In this document: positions 30,913 through 42,863 of the stretch, piece after piece
Position numbering within the stretch: the first letter of the stretch is position 1
Layout of the letters: each line of letters opens with the position of its first letter
DNA from: Rhizophagus sp. LPA8_4_AMF
Lineage: Eukaryota; Glomeromycota; Glomeromycetes; Glomerales; Glomeraceae
NCBI GenBank assembly: GCA_021464525.1
Contig: JADRCO010000127.1
Coordinates: 1 to 51,186, forward strand
Reading direction: 5' to 3'
DNA length: 51,186 nucleotides
Notes under the pieces: model-generated
Told to the model about the DNA's origin: nothing
Database searches by the model: none
What the model saw: the letters and a program-made list of their open reading frames with translations, nothing else
Position numbers and translations under genes: made by a program

Positions 30913-33311
30913 TTTTATTTTTTTTTATATATTTTATTTGACGTTGAAATATATTAAATATATTATTAAATTGATCTATTAGATCTTTAATTTACAAGAT
31001 CAATTCTAATTTTCAAACATTTAATGAACCGAATGAGGCTGTATTTATAACAATTAATATAATGAAAATATTAAAAAAAATGAAAAAGAGTAATTATAAA
31101 ATAAAAATACCATAATTAGTATATGGCTTATCATTTTTGCTTATTTTATAAAACAGGCATAAAAAAAAAATTTTCATCCATTATAGGAAACTCAGATAAA
31201 GCGAAAATGTCCATGCGTGAAATAAAATTTCCATTATTGGGAATTATAAAAAAGCGAATTTAATCGTCGTCATGCTTCTTTACGCCTTATATATCAAGAT
31301 ATTTACCAATTCGAATAATCCTCGAGAAAAAAATGACATAAAAATAGGTTTCTGTTTACTAAAGATGGAATATCATTTTCCTTTTTGTAAAGTTATGAAG
31401 AGTTCAAGTGTTTAAGGTAACCCTTCTAGAAGGCATAAAATATTCCTTTATTGTTTAATTTTGATTATGTAATTTCCTTTCATATATTACCAATCATCAT
31501 ATTTAATTCACAATTCCATAACTATGATTCGAAGAAAAATTTTCATTGTTTTAAAACATAACAATAAATTATGTACGATAAACAAAAAATATTCATTTAC
31601 CCGGAATATGTAAAATATGTGCATCTCTCAAAATGGTATCTAAACAATTTGGTACAGTTATTCTTTAGAATCCTTCATTTTCATTTTCATTTTATTTTTT
31701 TTACATGTGTTTTCCATACAATTTCCTCAGGGAAATACATTAATTCTTTTGCATGTGTTTAATATGTCAGAGTAAAAATAATCATTATAATCAATTTAAT
31801 CAAATAAATGAAATATGGGAAACAACAAATTTTAGTAAATAAAAAAAACTGACAAAAGAATTTTAATAATATTTATTTTCGTATTTTCGTTGTTTACTTT
31901 CGTTTTATTCCTATTCATTGTATTTTTTATTTTTTTTTTTTTTTAGGTGGATTTTAAAAAAAAGTATTTTTGGGATATTTATTTTCCCGCACATAATATT
32001 TTTAGTTAACTTTTTTTTATAAAGTAACCTTTAGATTTTTTTTTTTTTTAACCTACGATAAATTTAGATTTATCGAAAAATTTTTTGCTGATTACGGTAC
32101 GATTATTTACAGAATAAACAGGTTATTAGTTTATTAACCCTTGTTATACAATGACCAAAAATTAAAATAATATTACGCTTTAAAAGTATCCGACCCAGTT
32201 CCCTGTTCCATGACGATCAAATTTTGTTTTGATTTTTTTTTTTTTTTTTAAAAAAAAAAAAATTAATAATATATATTTTATTACTATAGTGACTTGCCTG
32301 TTTTTTCTTGAAAAAAAAAATGTTGCTTAAAAATTTAATAAAATAAAAATTCATGATTTTTTGTTTCTTTCCATGTTTATAAATGTTATAAACTATGTGA
32401 AACTAAACATAACAGGGAATATGTTTCCGTTTCCCAAAAAAAGTAAATTTTTTTTTTTAAAAAAAAAAAATTTGATTGACAACCATTTTTAATCAGACCT
32501 TCGCTCTAAAAAAATGATCATCAAAAAAATTAACATTATTATCTTTATTGTAATTTTTAAAATTGTGAACGAAACGAAATTTATTTCTCAACATAATAAA
32601 AATAAATTTTTTTTTTTTTTTAGTTCATAATAAAAATTTTTTAATTTTCAAATTTATGAAAATTTTTAGAATCGTTTATAAAAATTAAATTTTTATTAGA
32701 AATTATTGAAATAAAAAAGAAAAAAGTTTTCAAAAAAAAAATATATATATATATTTTTAAAGTAAATTTATTTAAATTAATATCCACACCGCCGATACAA
32801 AAATATATATATATATCTACTGAATTAAGAAAAATGATACTAATTAAAATTATTAAACACACACACTGCACACACACAAAAAAAAATGGTTGAAGAGGAG
32901 AGGAGGTTAAATAGTTGCTTTGACTGCAAATGTTGGGCGGTGGACAAATTAATAAAAGTCATGTGATTTAATCTTGTATTTTAATTGGTTCTTAAGATAT
33001 TACGTAATATATGTCTGGGTACAGACGGAATTCAATTTAACGAACCCCGGTTTAATAATGACTTTCATAAGGGCACTCTAGTATGTATAAACAAATTCGT
33101 TGTATCAGTGCGTGTTGTATCCAGCGGTAGCAGATTACTCCATCCTCCCCATAGTAATATTAATTTAATAATAAGAATAAGAATAAATATTATTCAAAAA
33201 TAAATATATCAACAGTTAAAATAAAAAAAGGAATATGAAACGAAAATAAAAATGATTATTTCGAAAATTCTATGTCTAAAACTATAATGCGTTCAATTAA
33301 AAGTTTTTTGA
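30913..33311. other. Intergenic region between HMG gene 3 and the kinase
   Basis: No gene. It holds several mirrored homopolymers (T14/A13 near 32228-32262, T/A near 32449-32471), a ca/cac microsatellite (32858-32880), at runs near 32740 and 32800, a hairpin GTCTGGGTACAGAC at about 33013, and a CpG-retaining patch at 33010-33150. The 63- to 78-codon frames here are AT-rich noise. Confidence 0.45.
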
Positions 33312-34681
33312 TCAGTAATCAACATGATCATGTTTGATTAATTCAGGAAAATAAAAAAATTTACTTGTATAATATGCTTCAGGATGTATTTCTGTATGAG
33401 TATATGTTTTGGACGATTTACATCTTTTTTCTTCAGAAATGTTATAATTATCATCAAATGGACTTGGGTTATAACGAATTAAATTGATCCAGTTTAGTCC
33501 GTCATATAACTCACTTGCATTTGGACGTTTATCTGGTTCGTTGTCCCAACATCGTTGCATTAAATTGGCGTAAAAATCTGGTGTATCCTCCGGAATTTCA
33601 AGCCTTTCACCATCACAAATATCTTTTGCTAAACTAATATTATGTGCTTTATTATACCAGGGTCTTTTTCCGGCTGCAAAAGTATACATGATAATACCAA
33701 ACGAATATATATCAGAAGCAATAGTAATTTTTTCTCCACGTAAAATTTCCGGTGCAATATATGGTAAGACTCCATAAATTTGATTTAAATTTCTATTTTC
33801 AAAATTAATATAACTTGGTCCATAAATTCCCATGTCACTAATACGAACGTTTATTCCATCCTCAATAAGTAAATTTCCTCCATGAAGATTTCTATGAATT
33901 TTTTCTTCAAAATGAATTTTTTTAAGATCTCTGGCGATTTCTCGTAACATATCTATTATAACTTTCCAAGGAAGAATTCCACCGTGACGATCAAGGTATT
34001 GGTACAAGTTACCGTTTTCGTAATATTTCATAACGATCATATAATTTGACGTTGGATCTCTTGTAATTCCGAACGTTTCAGCCAATGAAGCTGACTTAAT
34101 ATATTTATGATACATTTTAACCTATTATAGGAAATATAAAATAAATGAAAAAAAATAAATGACGCCAAAATTTAATTGTAGTAGGTGATAATTAGAAAAA
34201 AAGTACATATTGTTTTTACTATAAAAAGTAAGAATCATTTAACATAAGTATAATTTACCCGATCAACGTAAGAACTCGAAATGTTTAATGAATTATTGAG
34301 ACGTTTCAAAGCAACTTTGGTTGGACCAGTACGAGTCCATTCTTTCAATTTATCATTCCAATTAGACCTCGGTCCTTCCATCCAAATAGCAGAATAAATA
34401 CTATTAAATTTACCACTCCTAATATATTTAACCATTTCAAAATTATCAAATGGGATCCATTCTAAGTAATCACAGGCTTGGAAGGTACTTAATTGAGTGT
34501 GACGGATTAGCTCATCAATCATTTTATTTTTTGATGTCCAATAATAAAAGTTTTCCTTCATAGAATTGGTTTCGCAATCTTTACACCATCCAAAAGAGAT
34601 CCAAGGTTTTTTACAGTCCGGACAACTTTTTGTTGCTCTTGGAATAAATTTATTTTCTTGATAGGGCAAATTCTCTTGCAT
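33312..34681 (-). CDS. TKL-like protein kinase homologue, probable pseudokinase (two exons)
   Basis: Exon 1 is 34681-34259 and exon 2 is 34121-33312, with a 137-bp intron (GTAAAT donor, ataatag acceptor). The junction keeps frame and gives 410 residues. The N-terminus has a CPDC-x9-CKDC zinc-ribbon-like motif (C20, C23, C33, C36) and the family signature LEWIPF (73-78). The kinase fold follows: VALK with K126, SDMG with D237 (DFG equivalent), APE 264-266, SDIYSFG, and CWDNEPDKRPNA. Three key positions are altered: the HRD motif is HRN (N219 for the catalytic Asp), the helix-C Glu position appears to be R141 (family pattern FLNELK, here YVDRVK), and the glycine loop is GKFNSIY. Phosphotransfer is therefore doubtful, but ATP-site parts remain. 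The C-terminal HPEAYYTS motif is usual for this expanded Rhizophagus family, which often acts in unknown signalling. No signal peptide or membrane segment. Confidence 0.9.
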
Positions 34682-34798
34682 TTTTATCTATTTATTTATT
34701 TACAGAATATTATTGAGTTAGTGATGGAATTTTTCTAGTAAAAAATGTAGGCCTTTTTATAATTAAAAAACTATTATATTATTGATTAGATGATCTTT

Positions 34799-35026
34799 TT
34801 AACCATTTAAAATGTGAAATTGAAAGATTTTTAAAATGACAAGTACTAATAAGTAAATAGGACAAAGGATCGCCACAGCAGTTTCTTTCAACATTTCAGC
34901 TGATTGACAAAGGTTACACACCGCTAAAAACCCATCAAACATTATTGAAATATACACGTTATTTTTCCAATCGGCGGATATGAGTATGTTTATACGTAAT
35001 GATTTCATTACCGCATAGCGCTGCAT
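34799..35026 (-). CDS. Small ORF upstream of the kinase gene, doubtful
   Basis: A 75-codon frame with an ATG start; its stop lies 118 bp upstream of the kinase ATG, on the same strand. Codon use looks less AT-biased than the flanks. The predicted peptide has one hydrophobic segment near its C-terminus (AVAILCPIYLLVLVILKIF), so a small tail-anchored membrane protein is possible. It may equally be promoter or 5' leader sequence of the kinase gene. I recognise no family. Confidence 0.2.
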   Translation of the reverse strand: MQRYAVMKSLRINILISADWKNNVYISIMFDGFLAVCNLCQSAEMLKETAVAILCPIYLLVLVILKIFQFHILNG

Positions 35027-35655
35027 ATAGTTCTGGAAAAAATTTGGGCTTGACTTAGATAGTGAGGTAATTAATTACAAATGCAGGACTAAAACATGTT
35101 ACATAGGTGATATACGTGATATTTAAAAACAAGTAATTTTATCACTTTTTTCTCTCGCGAACTTCTTATATCAACACGAATAAATGAACAACATGCAAAC
35201 CAAAAGAACTGACTGTTTAAAGCTTTATATATAACAGAAGGAATGCATATGGAATGCTCACGAAAAAATCGCAATTAACACACACCTACAACCAATCGAC
35301 GATCTTCTTTGGGAAATTTGATAACGAATGTTCTACAGTAAATTAAGCGTAAATTATTAGAGCGTTATCTATTAGTTATTAAATGTGATAAATGTGATAC
35401 ATAGTACGTATGTTCATTATATCGTAAAAATCAATGAAATCAAGATATCGATAAATTTGTATGCTTTCCATTGTTTTAATGCCTCCTTTCTAGTATTTTT
35501 GGCATTTCAAAAAAGGAAAATTTTGTAGATCATCATGTATTAATGTAATATAAATAAAATAAAATTTTGTATTTATAAATCTTATAAATCAAAAATATGA
35601 AAACACTTATTGCATAAATTTTACAATTTGTGCAACCAAAATTTAGAAATTTTAA

Positions 35656-36459
35656 AAATATCGATTTAATAGACATGATGAGCTTACAATAGAGCTAAAA
35701 AATTGTAAAATTCCAATCACGGGATCAGAAAATATCGTAGGTAATATCCAAGCTTTTAGAGCGTAATCATGCAATGGATTTCGATCCTACAAAAATCAAA
35801 CTATTGGCATCTGAATTCTCTCAGTGAGACGAATCAATAAATCCAAATTACAAAATCCAATCTCCCTTAATATACAAGTTTAAATTTTAAAATTTGCGAA
35901 ACTTCGCAAACTTGAAAACCTTTATAAATTTACAAATATAGCATTCAGTTTAATATTGAAACTATTCAGCTTTATAAATAACTTCGAGATAGACAAAGTA
36001 AAAAAGAACAATTCTTAAGAATTCGAACAGATATAAGGTAATTATAAACTCCAAAAGATCCAGATGCAAACAGTAACACTAAATATGTTTCCAATAAATT
36101 TTATTGAAGCTCGTACAGTAAAAATTAATTTGGTAAATATAAATAGGTAATTTAGTTTAGTAATAGTTTATAAGTGGACGAACCTATGCATAATGTTATT
36201 TATCAATTAATAAATAAATAGTGCGATTAATTTTTTTGAATTCATTACAAGTATTTTAACACAAAAATAATATTAATAACGTCTCCACAATATCAGTATA
36301 CTTTTCAACAAAAATATACTCATCATCTTATCATATCTGAACAATGTTTTTGTTAATAATTTGACGAATATTTTAAATCCTCATGATGGACCATCCAAAA
36401 ATTTAGATCTAACACATCTTGAAGGTGTTTATGATACGCTACAAAAAATTTTCTATTAA
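35656..36459 (+). pseudogene. Decayed MATA_HMG gene (fifth copy)
   Basis: Translated in pieces, the plus strand gives a broken HMG box. Frame A (35656-35745) reads KYRFNRHDELTIELK...ITGSENIVG, matching helix 1 and the loop. Frame B (35741-35890) continues VISKLLERN...KIKLLASEFSQ, a TGA at 35825, then NPNYK. The segment LLASEFSQ*DESINPNYK aligns without gaps to QLCSEFKKLHQQLYPHYVYK of HMG protein 1. So there is a frameshift near 35742 and an internal stop. A further open frame without ATG (36280-36459), ending HLEGVYDTLQKIFY, is coding-like and could be the old C-terminal part. No start codon or intact N-terminus was found. The link between the two halves is inference. Confidence 0.5.
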
Positions 36460-36904
36460 TATAACAAATAAAAACTTATCCTCCTCAATCGTAATTTTTT
36501 GCATCTTAAAAGATAGGTAAATGTTAAAGAAATAATGTTTCATGAAGCACATTAGTTAACGAATATGATTGATAAAAGAGCTTTAACTCGAGTTAAAATA
36601 TTGAACGCAGGTGTTAAATTTCTACATTTTAATAAATTTATTATTATGAATAGTTTTAAATATACATGTACAGTATATATATGTAAAATATGCTATAATT
36701 ACTCACGCTAATGATTACTATAATACCATTGAAATAATGAAAATTTATCGTATTTACCTACAAATTTGATAGCATTGCTATTAGCTTTCTAAAAAAAAAC
36801 ATGGTCCATAAATTGCAAATTCTATGTCTTAGTATTCGGATTAGCATTTAGTAAAGGAAAATTGTCTATCATATTTTATACAAAATATGATATCCTAACA
36901 ACCC

Positions 36905-36985
36905 TTGAACACGTCACGACGTCACGTGCACAACGCTTTACGATCGACGGGTTTTACCGAGCCGTTGTTTTATTAATACGGAAAT
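36905..36985. promoter_or_regulatory. CpG-dense promoter-like patch
   Basis: Eleven CpG lie within about 100 bp (36901-37000), the densest patch in the window. It contains acgtcacgacgtcacgtgca: a duplicated acgtcac word (CRE-like GACGTCA) running into a CACGTG E-box. Such clusters of CREB/ATF- and bHLH-type sites suggest a promoter. A possible downstream plus-strand frame begins about 550 bp later. Confidence 0.35.
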
Positions 36986-37529
36986 AAAATTTCCCACAAT
37001 TTTGGAATATGTAATAAATCTCCGCCTTACATATATATTGTTTAAGATTATTTTCAAACGTTTCGTTCATTTTTAAGGAAATTTCGGATTTCATCGTCTT
37101 CGTAGATTTCGTTAGCGTTATATAATTCTAATATCTTAAGTAATTTCAGTTAGCAGTAGTGTATATTACTGTATATATTATTTATTTGTGTATATATTTA
37201 TATCTTTCAATTTTTTGGGGGAGGGGGTTTTTAACAAATTTAAAAATAAAAGTGATGAAATATGGCAATATCTTAAAATAAATAACACTCTTATATATTT
37301 ACGGGTATACGCGATAATCTTTCATCAGTTTGAAAGGAATGAAATCTAATTGATATATTTTTAACAGCTTTAGCCTTCAAAATGGTTTAAGTCACTTGGA
37401 AGAAAAAAAAATTCAAATTATTTTGTAGTATTTAGATATTTGTTTTTCGTTAAAAAAAAAAAATTCAGTTTCTCTAAAAAAAAATTTCGTTATAGAGGAC
37501 GGTAAAAACTTTAATATAAGCATAATTAA

Positions 37530-37766
37530 TATATATGCAATTTTCTGGGGGTTGTGATATTTGATAAATTGATATCACTACATAATTATTCAACTATAAA
37601 TGGTAAAGTTGTTATGCTAAAAAAGACAACCCATAAATTGGAAGAATGTGGGAAAAATGAAAAACAAACAATTAATTTACCAGGTAATGAAATATTTATA
37701 TTGACAATGGAGAAAACCGAGTCTTCACTGAGTCAAAAGCAATGCACTGTTAATAATTATATTTAA
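37530..37766 (+). CDS. Short orphan reading frame, possible exon
   Basis: Open from 37530 to the TAA at 37764. The first in-frame ATG is at 37614, giving 50 residues if translation starts there. The peptide is polar and coding-like (KKTTHKLEECGKNEKQ, then NLPGNEIFILTMEKTES) unlike nearby noise frames. No family recognised. It could be a terminal exon of a gene whose promoter is the CpG-dense patch at 36905, or a relic. Confidence 0.25.
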   Translation, partial: YICNFLGVVIFDKLISLHNYSTINGKVVMLKKTTHKLEECGKNEKQTINLPGNEIFILTMEKTESSLSQKQCTVNNYI

Positions 37767-39867
37767 TATCCAGAATGATCCCTTTTTTCACCATTGTCCG
37801 ATTATTAATTTCTATATATGAAATTTAAAACCAATCAACCGTATCGTTTAGTCCTAAAGTATTCTAAATTAAGTTAATAAATATTTTTTTGTTTGTAATG
37901 TATTTAAATGTATCAATTAAAATTCTGACCAGAATCTACAAATTATTATATATTACAATTTTATGATCACATAAAAGTATTAATCTATTTTGTGTTATAT
38001 AAGAGGCGCTAATTAAGTTAATGGCAAATTTATGCTCGTAATGATTGATATATGCATGAAACGTAATTGTGCATATGTAATCTGATTAATTTGCATACGC
38101 CTATTTTTACCCTTTCTATTATTATTTTCTCATTGACAAGTTATTCAAGTTTTTCATGTGAACAATTCCCATATTTGTCAAAATACTTCTTCGAATAGTA
38201 ACCTGATTTTTGATTAATCATATAAAAATTCGCGTTTCTTTCTTAATAAGATTGTCATTGAAATCATTGAAATCATTGATGAATTATTCAACTGCGATCA
38301 TCGCTTTTTAATATACCAAAAATTAACATAAATTTTGGTCATAAGAACAGACCGAATATTTTGGGACCATTATTTGATTATTTGATAATATTGATTACTT
38401 AAATTACGAGTGACACAGTGAACACACATCGGTCTTAATCATTTATGAGTCATATTCATTGTTGGCGGCTAGACAAAAAAAGGATATTACACAAACAAGA
38501 AAAATTTACTCAATAGAACAAATATTTTGATAGTTGAAACACGGGGTCTTTTTTTTAAGAAAAAATTTTGTGATTAATTGATAACGAATCATTTACATAA
38601 GAAAAATTTTGTTGTATTTTCTTCATCGGATTTTCGGCAATATTGTTATACCGAAAAATAAATTTTAAAATAATGTTTTGAAAATCTCAGTTATTTATTT
38701 TTTTTTTTTTATCGTTAGGTTTTAGTGATTTTACTCGAGAACTTACGATTAATGAAGCTGTTAATATAAAACAAATCGATAGTAAAATCGGGTTCGTATT
38801 ATTCCCCTTCCCCCCTTCCCGATTATTAAAACTTTTCTTAATAAAAGATAATCAATTTTTTTATTAAACATCAGTATAGTGTAGTGATAATTATATTTGT
38901 TGGCATCTAATCTGCATATATTGTAAACCTTCCTTTTTTAGCGACGCGTTCCTTCGCATACTGCTAAAGAGGTCCGGTCAAACTTCGAGGAAACGAATTA
39001 ACGATATATCGGAACCCATGAGAAAATCTTTAATATGTCGTTATGTCGAATTACACCGATATTTATATGTCGGATGTAAAAAAAATTCAAAGTTAAATCT
39101 TAGTGGGCAAGTAAAATTTATATATCATATACATATACATGTCGGTATAAAGGTCAGAATGTACTCAAATTGAATATCCAAAAAATATAAGACAACCGTC
39201 CAAAATTTTTTAAAAATAAATTGAAACTATTCTCTTGCTAAAAGTCAAAGTTGACTATTTGTTTATATCTGATATGAAGTGGCTGAAACGTTGATTATGT
39301 TGCATTGAGCCTACATCCAAATTAGGATAAACAAAAAACAGTTATCCATTGAAAAGCTGCTGATTAGTAATTTCTTCTCAGCCTTCTTCTATAAATGAAA
39401 AATTTTTATCAAAAAAGAAAAAACTCAAATTAGGGTTTATTTGATGCATGATTTAATTTCCTTATTAATGTCAATTGGCATTACAACTTTGGCCCAGAAT
39501 TTATGTCGTACAAGTAAGCCTGAAATATCAATTACTATTAATCTTCAGTAGTGATTTTTTACACATTAAATAGATTTTTTCACTTAGTTTAAATATTTGA
39601 AAAACATATAATATAATTTTTTACAGTGATTTTAAATCAAAAATTTTAACTCTCAAAATTTTAAAATAAATATAAATATTAGATTTTTTTAAAACTAGTA
39701 ATTTACCTTTATTTTGTAATTTTAATTATAATTTCCTCTTTTTATTTTTTAAAATACTTTGTAATATTAAATTTTATAAATTTCTTTATCTGTTATTACA
39801 GAATTTTTTTTTATTTGCAGTAACTGTATATTTACTATATTTTTACTATATAGTTACTATTATACTA
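37767..39867. other. Gene-poor stretch crossing from CpG-rich to CpG-poor
   Basis: No complete gene. CpG words are frequent up to about 39130 and become rare afterwards. A C-rich tract ccccttccccccttcccg lies at about 38803, matching in style a G-rich tract (gggggaggggg) at about 37218. One exon-like frame is listed separately. Confidence 0.4.
38719..38867 (+). other. Exon-like open segment
   Basis: A T-rich tract ends in the acceptor-like ttatcgttag at 38718. The following frame is open to a TAA at 38865 and starts with a coding-like stretch, DFTRELTINEAVNIKQ, before turning hydrophobic. There is no ATG and no clear donor. It may be the last exon of a decayed or split gene. Confidence 0.2.
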
Positions 39868-40051
39868 TAGTCAACTAACACACTTATTAAATGCATACAT
39901 TATATATTTTTTCTTTAAATGCATCCTCTTATTTAATCACAAATGTATAGAAAATATAAAATTTCTTTCTAAATGTATAATCTTTTCAAATACACATTTT
40001 TTCAAATTTTCATTATGATCCCAAAAGAATGCATTTAGAGAGAATTAACTG
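39868..40051. mobile_element. 184-bp Tc1/mariner-type MITE, diverged
   Basis: The left end TAGTCAACTAACACACTTAT and the inverted right end CAGTTAATTCTCTCTAAATG pair imperfectly, with TA on both sides. The interior carries repeated aaatgcat words as in the other members. It is the most diverged of the family. Confidence 0.6.
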
Positions 40052-41365
40052 TATGCAGTTATTATACAATTATAATGTAATTATAACATATTAATTACTG
40101 TATACTAAAAAAAATAAGCTTCTATAGTGCTCCTATAATATTTTTCCTTATATATATTTATTAATAATTATTTAATTCCAATAGTAATATCAAATTTTAT
40201 AATTTTTAATACTTTTAATTAAATATTTTCTATTTAATAATTTATATTAGTATAATTAAATTATAGATGTTACCCAAATCCAAAATAATTTAAGATTTGG
40301 AAATTTAACATTTAGTAATTTGAATTTGATTTAAAATTTGAATTTAATAACTAAAGTTTATAAATTCAAATTCAAATTACTAAAATTTAAATAAATATAT
40401 ATAATTATTAGGTCTATTTTAGTAAACAAATTAATAATTAAATTAATTAATATATATTTAAACAAATATTTTATTACATAAAACTAAATTATTAATATTT
40501 ATATATATTAGTTATTTATTTTCTAATTTTCTTTTTCTAAATTATTAATTAATATTATATTATTGCAGGTTTCTTATCTACCTTCTATAAACTACAAGAA
40601 TTATTATTTAATCTAAAATAATCTGTTTTATATACAATTTACTTACAGAAAACTTAACTAATCAATAGTGTACAAATGGAATCTTTCAAAATGATGGATG
40701 GTTTACAAATTAATAATATTAATATAAAATAATTATTATTTTTACTTTATGTATTAGTTACTTTTCCTATATTGTTAAACTTGTAAATATGCAAAAAATA
40801 TATATTATTATATCTGCAAAGTAAAAAAAATTTATTATTTACTTATTTTTAATATTTATATATTAATAAATAATTGTATTTAATTTAATATTTTTTTTAT
40901 TACATAAAAAATTATTAAAAATTAAATATCTATTTTAAAGAATTCTAATTTTTTAATTTTAAAATAAATAATCGTAAATTTTTAATATTTTTTTATCATA
41001 TAAAAAATTATTAAAACTAAATAACTATTTTAAAAAATTTTAATTTAATAAATATTTAATTTTTAATTAAATATATATTATAATATTACAAAAATAAGAT
41101 ATATGCGTGTATCTTAACACCAATCCCAATTTTATTAAAGTCCACCCCAAATTTTTGTAGTACAAACATATGTCACGGTCATTAATTAACACTATTTTAA
41201 TTGATTAAGATAATAATAAAAATTTTTTACCGAACAGTTATTTTAATTATTGTAAAATGAAAAATTTTTTTTATACTAAAATCATTAAGGTTTTAGTCTA
41301 AAACTAAGAAACTATTAATTAATACTGCAGATAAATAAAATTATAACATTTTAATTGTATTTTTA
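40052..41365. other. AT-rich, CpG-poor stretch
   Basis: No gene. A pair of related ~100-bp A/T-only segments occurs around 40845-40940 and 40960-41045. The motif at 41106-41190 (atgcgtg.at.ttaa..cccaatttt...accccaaat) is a diverged inverted copy of 60-115. Confidence 0.45.
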
Positions 41366-41640
41366 AACAAAAAATGAACTTTAGATCTTGAAATGGTAAG
41401 TAAAGAAGGTATCATGTATTTTTTTTTAATTACAGGAAATAACTAACATCCCTTTCTTGCTTTTCTTTAGTGATAACTTCTTTTTGATCTTTGGGTTCTT
41501 GAAGTGGTAAGTAAAGTGAGGGTGTTACGCGTTTTTTAGCTTTAAGAACGAAAATAACGCGTTTTCTTTAAATTTTATAACTTAACTAACGTTCTATTCT
41601 TTTTTTCAGATATGATTAGACGAATGATTAACTGAATAGA
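41366..41640 (+). repeat. Exon/intron-like duplicated units (third locus)
   Basis: Two related segments end in near-identical donor words, tagatcttgaaatg|gtaagtaaag (41371) and gggttcttgaagtg|gtaagtaaag (41490). Acceptor-like ends follow or precede them: aattacag at 41437, tttctttag at 41470, and tttttttcag at 41610. The layout matches the arrays at 3255-3840 and 15950-17500. No long frame could be assembled from it. Confidence 0.4.
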
Positions 41641-41975
41641 GAAATTGTATAATTCAGTTCGTTCTAACACTAGATTAAAAATTCCAAATGTTCAAATAAG
41701 CTGGGTAGAGAAACTTTTAAACATACAGAATCAATTATATAGAAAAAGTACCAGTTTTTAAAATTTCGTTTAAGAACCTACAAAATAGAGAAAAAATGAA
41801 ACGTTAGCATAGTGTTGTAAAGTAGACAAAGGAGAGTGAATATAATACTTGTTTGACAGAAGCTTTAAGACATTTAATAAAAGCATATTTTTACAAATAT
41901 ATTTAAGAAATTATAACGAAAAGTAAATGGAACTTTTTAGCAATTTCAACGTTCATACCTGTCAAATACACTTGG

Positions 41976-42197
41976 TCAAAGGTTGAAATGATTGGTTAGG
42001 CAGCGGAACGATTGGTTTGACATTAAAATGATTGTTAAGGCATTAGAATGATTGGTTTTTTTGCAATAAAAAAACAATTTTTTTTTCTTCACGTGTATTA
42101 GGTCTATATTAGGTACTATGTAAGGATGGCTTTGCATCAGCTGATAAGTCAGATGGCAAATCACAGCAGTTGCAGAAATTAGCTGATCAATGACCAT
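41976..42197 (-). CDS. Doubtful small ORF overlapping a short tandem repeat
   Basis: A 73-codon frame with an ATG start. The first half (MVIDQLISATAVICHLTYQL) looks coding, but the second half translates a degenerate repeat of about 25 bp built on 'aatgattggtt' (41978-42060), four copies. No family recognised. Possibly a relic. It lies in CpG-poor DNA. Confidence 0.2.
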   Translation of the reverse strand: MVIDQLISATAVICHLTYQLMQSHPYIVPNIDLIHVKKKKLFFYCKKTNHSNALTIILMSNQSFRCLTNHFNL

Positions 42198-42651
42198 AAA
42201 AAAAGCCCAATTATAAATATCTATACATATGAATCAAAAATTTTAATTTATTTTTTTAATAAATAATATAATTAATAAATTTATTTAATTAAATTTAATA
42301 AATTTTACCAATTATACTTAGTTATTTATTTAAAATTTAAAATAATAGTAAATTATTTGGAATTAAAATTTAGAATTTAATGTTTAAATTTAAGTTTTAA
42401 TTAAAATTAAAATTATTTTATTTATAAAGGTTTTTTTAATTATTTATAAAATATAATTTGGCTTTAAGTTTTAATTAAAATTAAAATTATCTAATTTAAT
42501 AAAGGTTTTCTTAATTTTAGTATTATTGAATAAATAAAATAATATAAAGTATTAAAGGTATAACTGTATTAGAATTAATTTCAAATTCTTTCAAGTTAAA
42601 GTATTACAATTAAATTCCTTATATTAAATGATAAATCAGATATAATTAATA
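42198..42651. other. AT-rich spacer with ~115-bp direct repeat
   Basis: The segment 'ttttaattaaaattaaaattat.t.attt.ataaaggttt' occurs at about 42395 and 42470. No gene. Confidence 0.4.
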
Positions 42652-42863
42652 CAGTGACACCTCTATAAGTACACTCTCTATAAGTGCACTCTCTATAAGT
42701 GCATTCGCTATATAAATTTTCTTTAAATGCATGGTAACCTTGATCTTAACTTATAAGAGCTTTTAATATTTTACTCTTTATAAATGCATACCCTCTATAA
42801 GTGCACATTCTACTATTTTTTTACTATGGTCCCAAGTGGAGTGCACTTGTAGAGATGTCATTG
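42652..42863. mobile_element. 212-bp Tc1/mariner-type MITE
   Basis: The left end CAGTGACACCTCTATAAGTA and the inverted right end CAATGACATCTCTACAAGTG match closely; TA flanks at 42650-42651 and 42864-42865. The interior (tctataagtgcac repeats, taagagcttttaatattttactc, ccatagt complement) is the reverse complement of the element at 49861, so the two are copies in opposite orientation. Confidence 0.85.
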
